A stretch of DNA of 64,000 nt. It comes from Litorimonas cladophorae. Its GTDB lineage: Bacteria; Pseudomonadota; Alphaproteobacteria; Caulobacterales; Maricaulaceae. The stretch covers positions 186,001 to 250,000 of the forward strand of contig NZ_BMYV01000001.1 of NCBI RefSeq assembly GCF_014652455.1, in the 5' to 3' direction. The translations under genes and the position numbers were made by a program. This document shows, piece by piece, positions 34,284 through 44,543 of the stretch (positions are counted from its first letter, which is position 1; every line of letters begins with the position of its first letter). The notes under the pieces are model-generated. The model saw nothing but the letters and a program-made list of their open reading frames with translations. It searched no databases and was not told the DNA's origin.

Positions 34284-35891
34284 ATGACCTCAATGGAGCC
34301 TGTCTTGGAGCCGCAAAATTACAAAGCCGAAGAGCTCTCCAAACGGGGGCAGCGCCGTATTCGTCGTAACCTGCTGGAAGCCTTCCTAGATGCCTGCAAA
34401 GCGCATGGTGCGAAAACGAAAATTCTCACGGACGGGGACGGTCGCGTCTTTACCTATGGCGAATTGCGCCAAGCTATTTTTGGATTGTCCTCGCCATTGG
34501 AGCAGGCGACGGAAGACGATAGCAATATCGGCATTTTCCTACCAACGGGTGCGGGTGCGGTTATTGCTTTGCTGGCGGTACATGCGGCGGGGCGTACCCC
34601 AGCGATGCTCAATTTCTCTGCGGGCATAAAAAATCTAAAAGCGGCCGTTGCGACAGCTCCATTGAAAACCGTCGTCACCGCGCGCAAATTTATTGACATT
34701 GCGGGTCTGTCCGCCTTGATCGATGAACTCTCAGACGTCGTGACCGTTCTCTATCTCGAAGATTTAAAAGAAGACATCGGCACCAGGGGTAAAATCCGCG
34801 CTGTCATGGGTCCAATTTTTCCACGCTTATTCATCGGAAACGCGAGCCATGACGAAACAGGCGTCATCCTTTTCACATCTGGTACGGAAGGGAACCCGAA
34901 AGGTGTGGTTCTAAACCATTCGAATATTCTCGCAAATTGTGAACAAATCGAAGAGCATATTGACCTCGAACCGACAGATATATTCTTCAACCCCCTGCCG
35001 ACCTTTCATTGTTATGGCCTGACCGCAGGGACGCTTTGGCCAATTTTTAGTGGGCATCCCGTTGTTTTGCATCCGTCGCCTTTGCAGACAAAAACGATCG
35101 CCAAACGTATTTTCAAAACCAAATCCACCGTCTTGTTTGCGACCGATACGTTCCTCCAGCAATATATGCGCGCGAGTGCCGATGGTGGCTTAAACTCCTT
35201 GCGCATTGCGGTTTGCGGGGCTGAGCGGGTCCGCGATGAAACGCGCAAAACGGCGGAGCAACGCTTCTCGTTTGAGGTCCTCGAAGGTTACGGTGTTACG
35301 GAATGTGCGCCCGTTTTGGCGGCTAATCAGACGGGCGATATTCGCTCTGGGACCATCGGGAAAATGCTGCCAGGAATTGAGACGCGGCTAGAACCTGTCG
35401 AAGGTTTGGAAGACGCGGGTCGTCTTTGGGTGCGCGGTCCAAATATTATGAAAGGCTATATTTCGCCGGATAACCCGGGCCAAGTCACGCCTTTGGTCGA
35501 CGGTTGGCATGATACGGGTGATGTGGTGTCTGTTGATGATGAAGGCTATTATATAATTCGCGGACGGCTAAAGCGCTTCGCAAAAATCGGCGGCGAGATG
35601 GTGTCGCTTACTGTTGTCGAAAATTGTGCGTCCGCCCTGTGGCCTGATAATATGCATGCCGCAGCCATTGTGCCTGATCCACGACGGGGTGAACAAATTA
35701 TATTGGTCACTGATCATCCCAACCCAAAGCGACATGATCTGCTGACCTGGGCCAAAACTCATGGTGTGCCAGAAATCGCCGTCCCGAAAAAAATTCTTTC
35801 GGTAGAGACAGTGCCTGTATTGGGCACAGGCAAGCTAGATTATCTCTCTGTGACATTGGTCGCGAAAGAAGCTCTAGGGGTGAAGGCGTAA
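34284..35891 (+). CDS. AMP-binding acyl-CoA/acyl-ACP synthetase-like protein
   Basis: A 535-aa enzyme of the ANL superfamily: LFTSGTEGNPKGV as the P-loop, YGVTECAPVL, then the hinge GWHDTGDVV and RFAKIGGEMVS. The lysine near the C-terminus reads GTGKLDYL. The sequence resembles the synthetase half of Aas (acylglycerophosphoethanolamine acyltransferase/acyl-ACP synthetase). It may recycle fatty acids or load a carrier. ATG 34284 is used; the RBS is weak. Confidence 0.85.
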   Translation: MTSMEPVLEPQNYKAEELSKRGQRRIRRNLLEAFLDACKAHGAKTKILTDGDGRVFTYGELRQAIFGLSSPLEQATEDDSNIGIFLPTGAGAVIALLAVHAAGRTPAMLNFSAGIKNLKAAVATAPLKTVVTARKFIDIAGLSALIDELSDVVTVLYLEDLKEDIGTRGKIRAVMGPIFPRLFIGNASHDETGVILFTSGTEGNPKGVVLNHSNILANCEQIEEHIDLEPTDIFFNPLPTFHCYGLTAGTLWPIFSGHPVVLHPSPLQTKTIAKRIFKTKSTVLFATDTFLQQYMRASADGGLNSLRIAVCGAERVRDETRKTAEQRFSFEVLEGYGVTECAPVLAANQTGDIRSGTIGKMLPGIETRLEPVEGLEDAGRLWVRGPNIMKGYISPDNPGQVTPLVDGWHDTGDVVSVDDEGYYIIRGRLKRFAKIGGEMVSLTVVENCASALWPDNMHAAAIVPDPRRGEQIILVTDHPNPKRHDLLTWAKTHGVPEIAVPKKILSVETVPVLGTGKLDYLSVTLVAKEALGVKA

Positions 35892-35903
35892 CTAGGCTGG
35901 CCG

Positions 35904-37178
35904 TTAAACCCCAAATGGATCATCAATAGATTTGGACAGTGGCGAGAACAGGACTGGACCTCTCTCGCTCATATAGAGGCAGTCCTCTAGGCGAACGCCA
36001 AATTCACCGGGCAAATAGATACCAGGTTCATTCGAAAAACACATGCCAGCGGCTAGTAGCGTTGTTTCGCCCCGCACAAAATTTACGGGTTCATGTCCGT
36101 CCATCCCAATGCCGTGACCCAAACGATGCGTGAGGCCCGGCGCGGCGTAATCAGGGCCGAAACCTTCGGCGGTGTAATAGGTGCGCACAACATCATCGAC
36201 GCGACCAGCGGGTGTGCCGAGCGTCGCCGTTTCAAGTGCCAATTCTTGCCCGCGTTTCACTGTGTTCCAGACCTTGCGTTGCTGCGCATTGGCTTCGCCC
36301 ATGACCCAAGTACGCGAGATATCGCTCTCATAATCATGCACGCTCGCGCCGCAATCCATCAAAATCACCTCGCCTTCCTTGACGGTGTATTCGATATCAC
36401 TGCCATGCGGGAAGGAGCTGGAGGGTCCGACAAGGCACATGGAAAACTGGACGGTAGCTCCCAGTGCGCGTGTCGCATCGCTCATCATTTTTGAAATGTT
36501 GTGGCGCGTCATGCCGACTTCGACCTGCGGATAGATATGACGATAAGCGGCCATCGTCACGTCATTGGCCGCTTGCATCAACGCGAGTTCGGCGGGCGAT
36601 TTAAACATGCGACACCCGCGCGTTATGGGCTGTCCAGAGACGAGGTCGACGCCAGCATTTTCGGCCTTTAAACCTGTCGATATGAAATTACGAACCGTCT
36701 CTTCAACGGCAATGGGTTTGCTGAGCGCATTGTTTTCGCGCAGATAATCCACGACCGATTTAAACGGCGATTCATCCTCATGCCACGTGCGCACATCATC
36801 CCCAAGTGTCAGGCTTTCGCGAATGGAGGGTTCTTCAAAGAAGGGTGTGATGATCGCAAAAGCGTCCGGTCCGCCATCGGCAAGCAAAACCGCGCCCGTG
36901 AAGCGCTCAGACCGCCACCAGCGAATACCTGTGAAATAAACGAGTGATGATCCCGCCTCGAGAATTAACGCGCCTATGCCCCGTTCACGCATAAGGCTTT
37001 GAGCCTTGGCTATGCGGGACTTGCGTTCCGCGACACTGATGGGCTGGGCATTCGTCGTTAAAGAGGTGAGGGAGGGGGGTGTCAGCGTGTTAGCAGGTGG
37101 ATTTTGACAGCCGACCAAAGACGAGAGCCCTAAAGCGCCTGCGCCGATCAGCATTTCGCGTTTCGAGACTTTTATCAT
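35904..37178 (-). CDS. M24-family metallopeptidase lipoprotein (Xaa-Pro peptidase-like)
   Basis: A 424-aa protein with a lipoprotein signal (lipobox VGC) preceded by KREM, so an envelope enzyme. The creatinase/prolidase N-terminal domain covers about 55-185; the pita-bread domain has metal ligands in LMDCGASV, DISRT, HRLGHGIG, EPGI and RLEDC. It would cleave Xaa-Pro peptides in the periplasm. The export signal is unusual, since most family members are cytoplasmic. Convergent with the second ligase gene. Confidence 0.87.
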   Translation of the reverse strand: MIKVSKREMLIGAGALGLSSLVGCQNPPANTLTPPSLTSLTTNAQPISVAERKSRIAKAQSLMRERGIGALILEAGSSLVYFTGIRWWRSERFTGAVLLADGGPDAFAIITPFFEEPSIRESLTLGDDVRTWHEDESPFKSVVDYLRENNALSKPIAVEETVRNFISTGLKAENAGVDLVSGQPITRGCRMFKSPAELALMQAANDVTMAAYRHIYPQVEVGMTRHNISKMMSDATRALGATVQFSMCLVGPSSSFPHGSDIEYTVKEGEVILMDCGASVHDYESDISRTWVMGEANAQQRKVWNTVKRGQELALETATLGTPAGRVDDVVRTYYTAEGFGPDYAAPGLTHRLGHGIGMDGHEPVNFVRGETTLLAAGMCFSNEPGIYLPGEFGVRLEDCLYMSERGPVLFSPLSKSIDDPFGV

Positions 37179-37211
37179 CTTACCTCAATCCTCAATTTAC
37201 CGTCGCTTAAC

Positions 37212-39446
37212 TTACCGCCGCTTGCGTTTATGTTTTGCGCCGCGGGATTTGTGTCCGCTGGCACTGCGGTGATTGCGTTTCGGTGGTTTTCCTTTTTCGG
37301 GTTTGCTGATCATTTTGAACATCAACCCACCCGTCACAGGCGTGGCCTCTTCGAGTTCGACCTGAACGGCACGACCAAAGCGGTAAGTGTTTCCGCTTTC
37401 TGTGCCCACCAAAGAGCGGGTTTTCTCATCAAATTGAAAAAACTCATGGCCTAATCCGCGTGCGACGATCAAACCATCTGCGCCTGTTTCATCGAGCGTG
37501 ATAAAGAGGCCAAAATTTGTAACACCTGTAATCCGCGCGCCAAATGTTGCGCCGACGCGGTCGGCCAAATAGGCGGCGATATAGCGGTCTTTGGCATCGC
37601 GTTCGGCTACCATGGCTTTGCGTTCTGTCGCAGAAATATGCTCGGCAATTTCTTGCAAGCGGGAGGCGCTTTCTTTGTCCATACCGTCGTTGCCGAGATT
37701 GAAGGTATCGATCAAAGCGCGATGAACAATCAAATCGGCGTAACGGCGGATGGGCGACGTGAAATGTGTGTAGTCCGTCAGGTTGAGGCCAAAATGACCA
37801 CTCTTATCTGTACTATAAACGGCTTGAGATTGGCTGCGTAACACGGCCATGCCCACGGTTTCGGACAGGTCTTTTTTATCCGCTTGCGCGAGAAGTTTAT
37901 TGAGGCGAGACGTCGTTGTGCGTTCGCCCATGCTAAAGCTCATGTCCAGCGCAGGGAGGAAGTCGACCAAGCCTTTGAGCTTTTCGCCCGATGGCACGTC
38001 ATGGAACCGTACAACGGCCGGCGTCTTCTTTTCCGCCAAACTTTCGGCGGCGCAAACATTGGCCTGCACCATAAACTCTTCGATTAGCTTGTGCGCGTCG
38101 AAACGGTCTCTAACTGTGATACCTGTCACTTCGCCTGCTTCATTGATATGGACGCGGCGCTCAGGCAGCTCGATCGCGAGTGGGGCGCGGGCTTCGCGGC
38201 CTTTGAACAATGTGCCATAGGCGGCGTAGATATCTTGCAGAATGTCTAGCACGGGTTCAGCGGCTTCGCCGGCATTCCCATCAAAAGCTTCTTGGGCTTG
38301 TCCATACGTCAGACGTGCGTGACTGCGCATCATGCCACGTTTGAACGTGTGCTTGCGCTTCACCCCAGTTTTGTCGAACACCATGCGAACAGCCATACAG
38401 GCGCGGTCTTCATTTGGTCGTAGAGAGCAGAGGTCGGACGACAATTCGTGTGGCAGCATCGGAACGACAACGTCAGGCAAATAAACGGAGTTGCCGCGCT
38501 CGCGCGCTTCCTTATCGAGCTCCGAGCCTGGCGTGACAAAAGCGGCCACATCGGCAATCGCAACCCAGCAGACCCAACCTCCTTTATTGTCATCAGACTT
38601 ATCCGGATGCGCAAAAATCGCATCATCGAAATCCTTGGCATCAACGGGGTCGATGGTGATGAGCGGTAGATCACGCAAATCTTCGCGCGGGCCTTCAATC
38701 TTTGGCAGTTTAAGGGCTTTGGCCTCTTCTATTACGGCGTCTGGGAACTCCACGCGAATATCGTTTTCGTGCAGACTTATGAGGGAGGCCGCTTTGCCAC
38801 CTTTCGCCGATCCAATGATTTCCGTGATGTTGGCGATACGCAAGTCGCCTTCATTTCGGCGGGAGCTTTGGAACCAGACCAAATCTTGGTCTTCCGCGCC
38901 TTCGGGGACTTTGGCAGGTTTGTAATCGTGACGGGCTTTTTTCGACACAGGTTGGATTCGCCATCCCCGCCCGCCTTTATAAAGTACGCCGAGGTTGGCG
39001 GTCGGTCCCGAACCAAGTTTTTTCATAACGGTGGCGACGGCATCGCCATTGTCGCGCACTTTGATGCGACACAGCGCGCGGTCGCCGATTTTCAACGTGT
39101 CGCGCGTGTCGCGGGTTTTGCGCTTCTTATCACGATTGGCCGTGTCAAAAATCAGAAGTTGCGGCGGGTTACCATCGCCTTTCCAGTTTTCGGGTTCACC
39201 CATCAGGTCCCCGTCATCCAAACGTGTGGCTTTGATAACCATGACGCCGGGCAGGGCGTCGGTTTCCCGATATGTCTTTCGATCCGATTTTTTGATTACG
39301 CCGTCTTCTTCCATTTTACGCAAAAGTTGGCGGAGTTCGCGGCGATCATCCCCTTTGACGCCGAGGGCGCGGGCGAGTTTTTTATTGTCGTAAAAATCAG
39401 GGCGAGCTTTGATTTCGTCAAGGATATTATGGCGGGTAAGTTTCAT
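37212..39446 (-). CDS. rnr: Ribonuclease R
   Basis: A 744-aa 3'-5' exoribonuclease: N-terminal helix-turn-helix, cold-shock domains, the RNB catalytic core (TIDPVDAKDFDDAIFA with the metal-binding Asp), an S1 domain and a basic Arg/Lys/His-rich tail. It degrades structured RNA and helps in tmRNA quality control. In Caulobacter relatives it commonly lies near topA and dprA, as here, though an SDR gene is inserted between rnr and topA. Confidence 0.95.
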   Translation of the reverse strand: MKLTRHNILDEIKARPDFYDNKKLARALGVKGDDRRELRQLLRKMEEDGVIKKSDRKTYRETDALPGVMVIKATRLDDGDLMGEPENWKGDGNPPQLLIFDTANRDKKRKTRDTRDTLKIGDRALCRIKVRDNGDAVATVMKKLGSGPTANLGVLYKGGRGWRIQPVSKKARHDYKPAKVPEGAEDQDLVWFQSSRRNEGDLRIANITEIIGSAKGGKAASLISLHENDIRVEFPDAVIEEAKALKLPKIEGPREDLRDLPLITIDPVDAKDFDDAIFAHPDKSDDNKGGWVCWVAIADVAAFVTPGSELDKEARERGNSVYLPDVVVPMLPHELSSDLCSLRPNEDRACMAVRMVFDKTGVKRKHTFKRGMMRSHARLTYGQAQEAFDGNAGEAAEPVLDILQDIYAAYGTLFKGREARAPLAIELPERRVHINEAGEVTGITVRDRFDAHKLIEEFMVQANVCAAESLAEKKTPAVVRFHDVPSGEKLKGLVDFLPALDMSFSMGERTTTSRLNKLLAQADKKDLSETVGMAVLRSQSQAVYSTDKSGHFGLNLTDYTHFTSPIRRYADLIVHRALIDTFNLGNDGMDKESASRLQEIAEHISATERKAMVAERDAKDRYIAAYLADRVGATFGARITGVTNFGLFITLDETGADGLIVARGLGHEFFQFDEKTRSLVGTESGNTYRFGRAVQVELEEATPVTGGLMFKMISKPEKGKPPKRNHRSASGHKSRGAKHKRKRR

Positions 39447-39538
39447 CTTGCGGCCTTCGGCTTCTAGAAAGCAAACGTCAAGGTGGCGGATTAGTTGCAG
39501 AGCATTGGCATATCCAATGTTTAGCGGGTGCGATGGCC

Positions 39539-40357
39539 CTATTTCAACATACTCATCAGCGCCTTATCGAAGGCCTTGTCGCTCATCCAGCGGCGCATGA
39601 AGAGTGTGGTTCTGGCCATTTTTCCTGCGGCGTAGCGCGTCTTGGGCTTCTTGCTTTTGATGGATTTTAGGACGACGTCTGCGATGACTTGTGGGGAATT
39701 GCTGGGCGCGCCTGTATAATATTTTTTGTTGCCACTCTCGATGGCGACGGACAGCGCCTCATACGGCCCGCCTTTTGAGAGCTCGACCATGGGCCCGGCC
39801 ATGACATCGCTGAATTCTGTTTGGATCGCGCCAGGTTCAATGATTGTGACCTTGATCCCGAATTTTGCTGTTTCGACGCGCAAGCAATCGCTCCAGCCTT
39901 CGAGGGCATGTTTCGTCGCGTGGTACCACGCGCCGAGTGGTGTGTAGACCTTGCCGCCGATGGAGGTGATATTGATGATATGGCCGCCGCCTTGCTCTCG
40001 CATGTGCGGCAAGAGTTTCTGTGTCAGACTCGCTAGTCCGAAAAGATTGACGTCAAATTGACAGCGCGCGTCGGCGATGGAGACTTGCTCAACCGCGCCA
40101 TAAATCGCGTAGCCAGCATTGTTTACGAGCACGTCGATTTTACCTTGCTCTGAGAGAATGCGGGCCACGGCGGCTTCGATTTGGACTTCATCGGTGATAT
40201 CCATGCCGATGACGTGACCACCCATTTGGACGAGATCTTGCATGTTCTCAACACGCCGCGCCGCGCCGTAGACGACATAGCCTTCGTTGATCAGCGTTTT
40301 TGCTGTATACTTTCCCATGCCGGACGACGCGCCAGTGATCAGAACAATTTTGGTCAT
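39539..40357 (-). CDS. Short-chain dehydrogenase/reductase
   Basis: A 272-aa classical SDR: TGASSGMGKYTA cofactor motif, NNAGYAIYG, catalytic Ser in NITSIGGK and Tyr/Lys in AWYHATKHALEG. It uses NAD(P)H to reduce or oxidise a carbonyl or hydroxyl; substrate unknown. It sits between topA and rnr, where related genomes often have none. Confidence 0.9.
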   Translation of the reverse strand: MTKIVLITGASSGMGKYTAKTLINEGYVVYGAARRVENMQDLVQMGGHVIGMDITDEVQIEAAVARILSEQGKIDVLVNNAGYAIYGAVEQVSIADARCQFDVNLFGLASLTQKLLPHMREQGGGHIINITSIGGKVYTPLGAWYHATKHALEGWSDCLRVETAKFGIKVTIIEPGAIQTEFSDVMAGPMVELSKGGPYEALSVAIESGNKKYYTGAPSNSPQVIADVVLKSIKSKKPKTRYAAGKMARTTLFMRRWMSDKAFDKALMSMLK

Positions 40358-40388
40358 GGCGGGTCTCTTTCGTTAAGCGGTACGGTAG

Positions 40389-43031
40389 CTAAGCCTTTGG
40401 AGCCGCCTTTTTGGCAGCGGGTTTTTTCACCGCTGTCTTTTTCGCGGCAGGCTTTTTTGCAGCAGGCTTCTTTTTGGCCGCAGGTTTCTTTTTCGCCGCC
40501 GGTTTTTTCTTAGCGGGCGCCTTCTTCTTTGCAGGTTTTTTCTTTGGGGATTTAGCTTCTTTTTCTGTGATATATTGGACAGCCATTTCAACTGTCACCT
40601 CTTGGGGATCCTGCCCTTTCGGAATGGTCGCGTTGACTTTTTCATATTTCACATAGGCGCCATATTTGCCCTCCATGATTGAGATGGGTGTCTCAGTCTC
40701 TGGGTAATTACCTAGCTCTTTCAAGACTTTACCGCCGCGTCCTCGACCGGGGTTTGCACGTTTGTCCGCAATGCGAGAGACGGCTTCGTTCATGCCAAGC
40801 GTGAACATTTCGTCGGTTTCTTTGAGGCTCACATAGGTCGTGTTATGTTTGATGTAAGGCCCGAACCGCCCCAAAGCTGTAATGATTTGGTTTCCGTCTT
40901 CGGGATGGCTGCCAATCTTACGGGGCAGGTTGATGAGCTTGAGACCTTTCTCCAGATCCATTTCATCATAGGGCCAAGTTTTGGGCAAGCTGGTCCGCTT
41001 AGGTTTCTTCTCGGTTTCCATTTCCACATAGGGACCGAAGCGACCTGTCTTCAGGACAATATCTTTTTCGGTCTCAGGATGCTGACCAAGGATTTTGTCT
41101 TCGGCGGTTGAATCGGGCGCGTCGCTACCGAAAGGACGCGTCATTTTACATTCTGGATAGTTTGAACATCCCACAAATGCGCCAAATTTACCGAGTTTCA
41201 GCGAGAGTTCGCCGTCTTCACATTTTGGGCATTTACGCGCTGGGGTGCCATCTTCTTTCTCTGGGAAGACAATAGATTTCAGAGCAATATTCAACGCGTC
41301 GAGAACATGGGTCACGCGTAATTCTTTAGTGCCATCTACTGTGGCGGAAAATTCGTTCCAGAAATCGTTCAGAAGCGTGAGCCAATCAAGTTCTCCTGCT
41401 GAGACCTTGTCGAGCTGCTCTTCCATATCCGCTGTGTAATTATACTGGACATATTTGGTGAAAAAATTCTCGAGGAAGGCTGTAAGAAGTCGGCCTTTAT
41501 CCGATGGTGTGAACCGACGTTTGTCGAGTTCCACATAGCCGCGATCTTGCAAGACTTTCAGGATGGATGCGTAAGTTGACGGGCGACCGATGCCGAGTTC
41601 TTCCATGCGTTTGACCAGGGACGCTTCTGAATATCGCGGCGGGGGCTGCGTGAAATGCTGATCTGCTTTGACGTCGGACTGTTTGACGGATTGTCCAGAT
41701 TCGACAGCGGGTAGATCATTGTCTTTTTCGTCACTCTCGTCTTTCTTGGCCTGTGTCTCTTCATAGAGTTTCAGGAAGCCATCGAAGCGGACGACTTGGC
41801 CAGTGGCGCGAAGGCCCACCGTTTTCGCGTTATCTTCGATCGTGACAGTGGTGCGTTCCAATTTAGCGGAGGCCATCTGAGAGGCCATGGCGCGTTTCCA
41901 GATCAGCTCATAAAGCTTCTTCATGTCGCCTGATAAATTTAGCGAATCTGGCGTACGATCAAAGCCAGTCGGGCGAATGGCTTCATGAGCCTCTTGGGCG
42001 TTTTTGGCTTTGGTTTTGTAAACACGATGCTGACCTGGCAAATAGTCTTCACCATATTCGTTCTTAATCGTGGCGCGGCAATCGCTGATAGCTTCGCCGA
42101 TCATCGAGATACCATCAGTACGCATATAGGTAATGAGGCCGGTGGTCTCGCCGCCGATGTCAACACCCTCATAAAGGCGCTGCGCTGTTTGCATGGTTTG
42201 TGTGGCCGAGAAGCCAAGTTTTCGTGACGCTTCCTGTTGCAAAGTTGACGTCATAAATGGCGCCGAAGGATTTCGCGTCAGCGGGCGAGCCTCCACATTG
42301 GTTATCGACAGCGAAGCAGCATCAACGGCGGCTTTGGCTTTCGTTGCTAGCTCTTCATTGTTCAATGAGAATTTGTCGAGCTTATCACCGTTCAAGGTAA
42401 CCAGGCGGGCGGGGAAGTTACCTGTGCTGGCGCTCATCAGGCCCTCGACGGACCAATACTCACGGGCGTCGAATTGTTCGATCTCTGTTTCACGTTCTGT
42501 GATCAGTTTCAGCGCAACAGATTGCACACGTCCCGCGGACCGCGCACCTGGCAGCTTGCGCCACAATACAGGGGACAGGGTAAAGCCCACGAGATAATCC
42601 AATGCGCGGCGCGCAAGATAGGCATCGACAAGTTCTTGATCGAGCTGACGCGGATTGGCGATGGCTTCGGTTACAGATTTTTTTGTGATCGCGTTAAAGA
42701 CGACGCGCTCGACAGGTTTGCCTTTGAAAGCCTTTTTCTTGGAGAGCACTTCCAAGAGATGCCACGAGATGGCTTCACCCTCTCTATCCGGGTCGGTTGC
42801 GAGAATGAGCTTGTCGGCATTGCCGAGCGCGACTTCAATGTCCTTGATCCGCTTCTTGGATTGCGTATCGACATTCCAGCTCATAGCGAAGTTATTTTCG
42901 GGATCGACGGACCCGTTTTTGGACGGAAGGTCACGAACGTGACCAAAACTCGCGAGGACCTTATAGTCTTTCCCGAGATATTTTTCGATGGTTTTGGCTT
43001 TGGCCGGGGACTCGACGATGACGAGGTTCAT
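40389..43031 (-). CDS. topA: DNA topoisomerase I
   Basis: The ATG at 43031 starts MNLVIVESPAKAKT; 880 aa. Toprim domain (LATDPDREGEAISWHLL), active-site Tyr in LITYMRTDGIS, a type IA core, a Cys4 zinc finger (CPKCEDG ... GCSNYPEC) and further C-terminal repeats follow. The protein ends with Lys/Pro/Ala repeats of the AKKKPA type, a DNA-binding tail like that of H1. It relaxes negative supercoils. Confidence 0.97.
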   Translation of the reverse strand: MNLVIVESPAKAKTIEKYLGKDYKVLASFGHVRDLPSKNGSVDPENNFAMSWNVDTQSKKRIKDIEVALGNADKLILATDPDREGEAISWHLLEVLSKKKAFKGKPVERVVFNAITKKSVTEAIANPRQLDQELVDAYLARRALDYLVGFTLSPVLWRKLPGARSAGRVQSVALKLITERETEIEQFDAREYWSVEGLMSASTGNFPARLVTLNGDKLDKFSLNNEELATKAKAAVDAASLSITNVEARPLTRNPSAPFMTSTLQQEASRKLGFSATQTMQTAQRLYEGVDIGGETTGLITYMRTDGISMIGEAISDCRATIKNEYGEDYLPGQHRVYKTKAKNAQEAHEAIRPTGFDRTPDSLNLSGDMKKLYELIWKRAMASQMASAKLERTTVTIEDNAKTVGLRATGQVVRFDGFLKLYEETQAKKDESDEKDNDLPAVESGQSVKQSDVKADQHFTQPPPRYSEASLVKRMEELGIGRPSTYASILKVLQDRGYVELDKRRFTPSDKGRLLTAFLENFFTKYVQYNYTADMEEQLDKVSAGELDWLTLLNDFWNEFSATVDGTKELRVTHVLDALNIALKSIVFPEKEDGTPARKCPKCEDGELSLKLGKFGAFVGCSNYPECKMTRPFGSDAPDSTAEDKILGQHPETEKDIVLKTGRFGPYVEMETEKKPKRTSLPKTWPYDEMDLEKGLKLINLPRKIGSHPEDGNQIITALGRFGPYIKHNTTYVSLKETDEMFTLGMNEAVSRIADKRANPGRGRGGKVLKELGNYPETETPISIMEGKYGAYVKYEKVNATIPKGQDPQEVTVEMAVQYITEKEAKSPKKKPAKKKAPAKKKPAAKKKPAAKKKPAAKKPAAKKTAVKKPAAKKAAPKA
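40405..40555 (-). repeat. Imperfect tandem repeat coding the Lys/Ala/Pro tail of TopA
   Basis: Repeated short units code for AKKKPA-type modules at the C-terminus of TopA. The array is low in complexity and may vary in length between strains. Confidence 0.6.
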
Positions 43032-43212
43032 TGCAGTCTCTATTTTAATAATGTCGCGCGGCCTTGGGCGAGGGGCCAAAAAAAGTCAACAGCGACCCGC
43101 AACTCTGGCGTTTGTGACCAAAAAGTTGACTAAAAAATGGAACCTTTTTTCCTACAATACGTTGATTAAATGTTAGAGGTTACAACTTAAGCGGGAATAG
43201 GGAGGATTATTT

Positions 43213-43401
43213 ATGCCCACTCAGAATGAGTTAGCTGAAACATACGCCGCGGACCGACATGATACTAGTCAGATAAAACCGGACGATGCTCTTATCTACG
43301 TCATGGATTTGCTGGAGGAATTGCAGGCGATATCCAAGTTTGGTGGGATGGAAGCTCTCTCTGAGGATATTGCGGCCGTCATCGCGAAATATGTGCCCTA
43401 G
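43213..43401 (+). CDS. Small acidic protein, unknown, 62 aa
   Basis: A start with GGAGG 8 nt upstream of ATG 43213 gives 62 aa: an acidic, mainly helical protein without Cys (DALIYVMDLLEELQ, then ALSEDIAAVIAKYV). It is transcribed opposite to the neighbouring topA and dprA genes, in a 400-bp gap between them. The RBS and coding appearance support a real gene. No family recognised. Confidence 0.55.
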   Translation: MPTQNELAETYAADRHDTSQIKPDDALIYVMDLLEELQAISKFGGMEALSEDIAAVIAKYVP

Positions 43402-43433
43402 TCTCGATTTTTATTGCCTTAGATAGGTAAAAC

Positions 43434-44534
43434 TCACGATAGGCTAAGGCGGCCATCAGGTTCGACAGCGGCATCACCATTGAGTTCTATTTCCATAAGC
43501 GCAGCAGTCACGATTGGTAGTGGCAGGCCCGAGGCGCGAATAATATCATCTCTGGGCGTTGGAGTTGGAGATAAAAGGCGCCTCACGACGATGATGGCGG
43601 CCTTAATGTCTGCTTCGGCACGCGCAGCGTCGAACGGTGCAGGCGTATAATGGGATTTAGGTTCTTGTAGACCCAATGACCTCAAACTTTCCAATACCGA
43701 TATGACATCCCCCGCATTTTCAATCAGATGCGCGCCGTCGCGAATAAGTCGATTGCAGCCTTTTGTGCGAGGGTCGAGTGGCGAGCCCGGCGCGGCCATG
43801 ACTTCGCGGTTCTGTTCTAATGCATAGCGTGCGGTGATGAGAGTACCCGACCGCTCCGCTGCTTCAATCACAACAACGCCTCGTGAAAGCCCTGAGATGA
43901 TCCGATTGCGTCGTGGGAAGTCACGAGCCGTCGCGCGATAACCGAGGGGGCTTTCGCTGACGATCGCTCCATTGCGCGTCATATTTGCGTGTAGGTCGGC
44001 GTTCTCTCGTGGGTATATGTGATCCACACCGCCGCCCAAAACAGCCACTGTGCCTGTTTCAATAGCGCCATGATGGGCTGCAGAGTCGATACCGCGTGCA
44101 AGGCCTGAAACAATTGTGTATCCCGCGCGTCCGAGCTCCGCTGCTAAGTTCCCCGCAAAGCGTTGACCAATGGCCGAGGCATTTCGCGAGCCTATAATTG
44201 CCACGCAAGGGCGATGTAACAGGTCGAGACGACCTAAGACCGATATAACGGGAGGCGGGGGATCAAGCGCGCGAAGATAGGCGGGATAATCTGGCTCAAT
44301 CGCACATATCAGGCGCACGCCCATTCTGTCGGCATAGTCCATTTCCGCTTCCACCTGTTGGGCACTGGGCGGACGGATTTCTTTTTTGCGGATGAGTGAA
44401 GGTAATTCCTCTAACGCGGTTCTGGCATCGCCAAAGCGATTGATTAAATCCCGAAAGGAAACGGGTCCAACATTTTGCGTGCGGATCAGGCGCAGCCAAT
44501 CTCGACGTTCGGTAAAACTCAGTTCGCGGGGCAT
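43434..44534 (-). CDS. dprA: DNA-processing protein DprA
   Basis: A 366-aa protein. N-terminal SAM-like domain, then the Rossmann-like DprA domain: IIGSRNASAIGQRFA, VSGLARGIDSAAHHGA, YPREN and PLDPRTKGCNRLI; a winged helix ends it. DprA loads RecA on incoming single-stranded DNA in transformation. It lies 9 nt after plsY on the same strand, as in many Alphaproteobacteria. Confidence 0.95.
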   Translation of the reverse strand: MPRELSFTERRDWLRLIRTQNVGPVSFRDLINRFGDARTALEELPSLIRKKEIRPPSAQQVEAEMDYADRMGVRLICAIEPDYPAYLRALDPPPPVISVLGRLDLLHRPCVAIIGSRNASAIGQRFAGNLAAELGRAGYTIVSGLARGIDSAAHHGAIETGTVAVLGGGVDHIYPRENADLHANMTRNGAIVSESPLGYRATARDFPRRNRIISGLSRGVVVIEAAERSGTLITARYALEQNREVMAAPGSPLDPRTKGCNRLIRDGAHLIENAGDVISVLESLRSLGLQEPKSHYTPAPFDAARAEADIKAAIIVVRRLLSPTPTPRDDIIRASGLPLPIVTAALMEIELNGDAAVEPDGRLSLS

Positions 44535-44543
44535 CGCGGGGAC

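Noticed and set aside
38769-39467. 232-codon open frame opposite rnr
   Set aside because: Antisense to a conserved ribonuclease R; no RBS.
42474-43133. Open frame opposite topA N-terminus
   Set aside because: Antisense to the Toprim region of topA.
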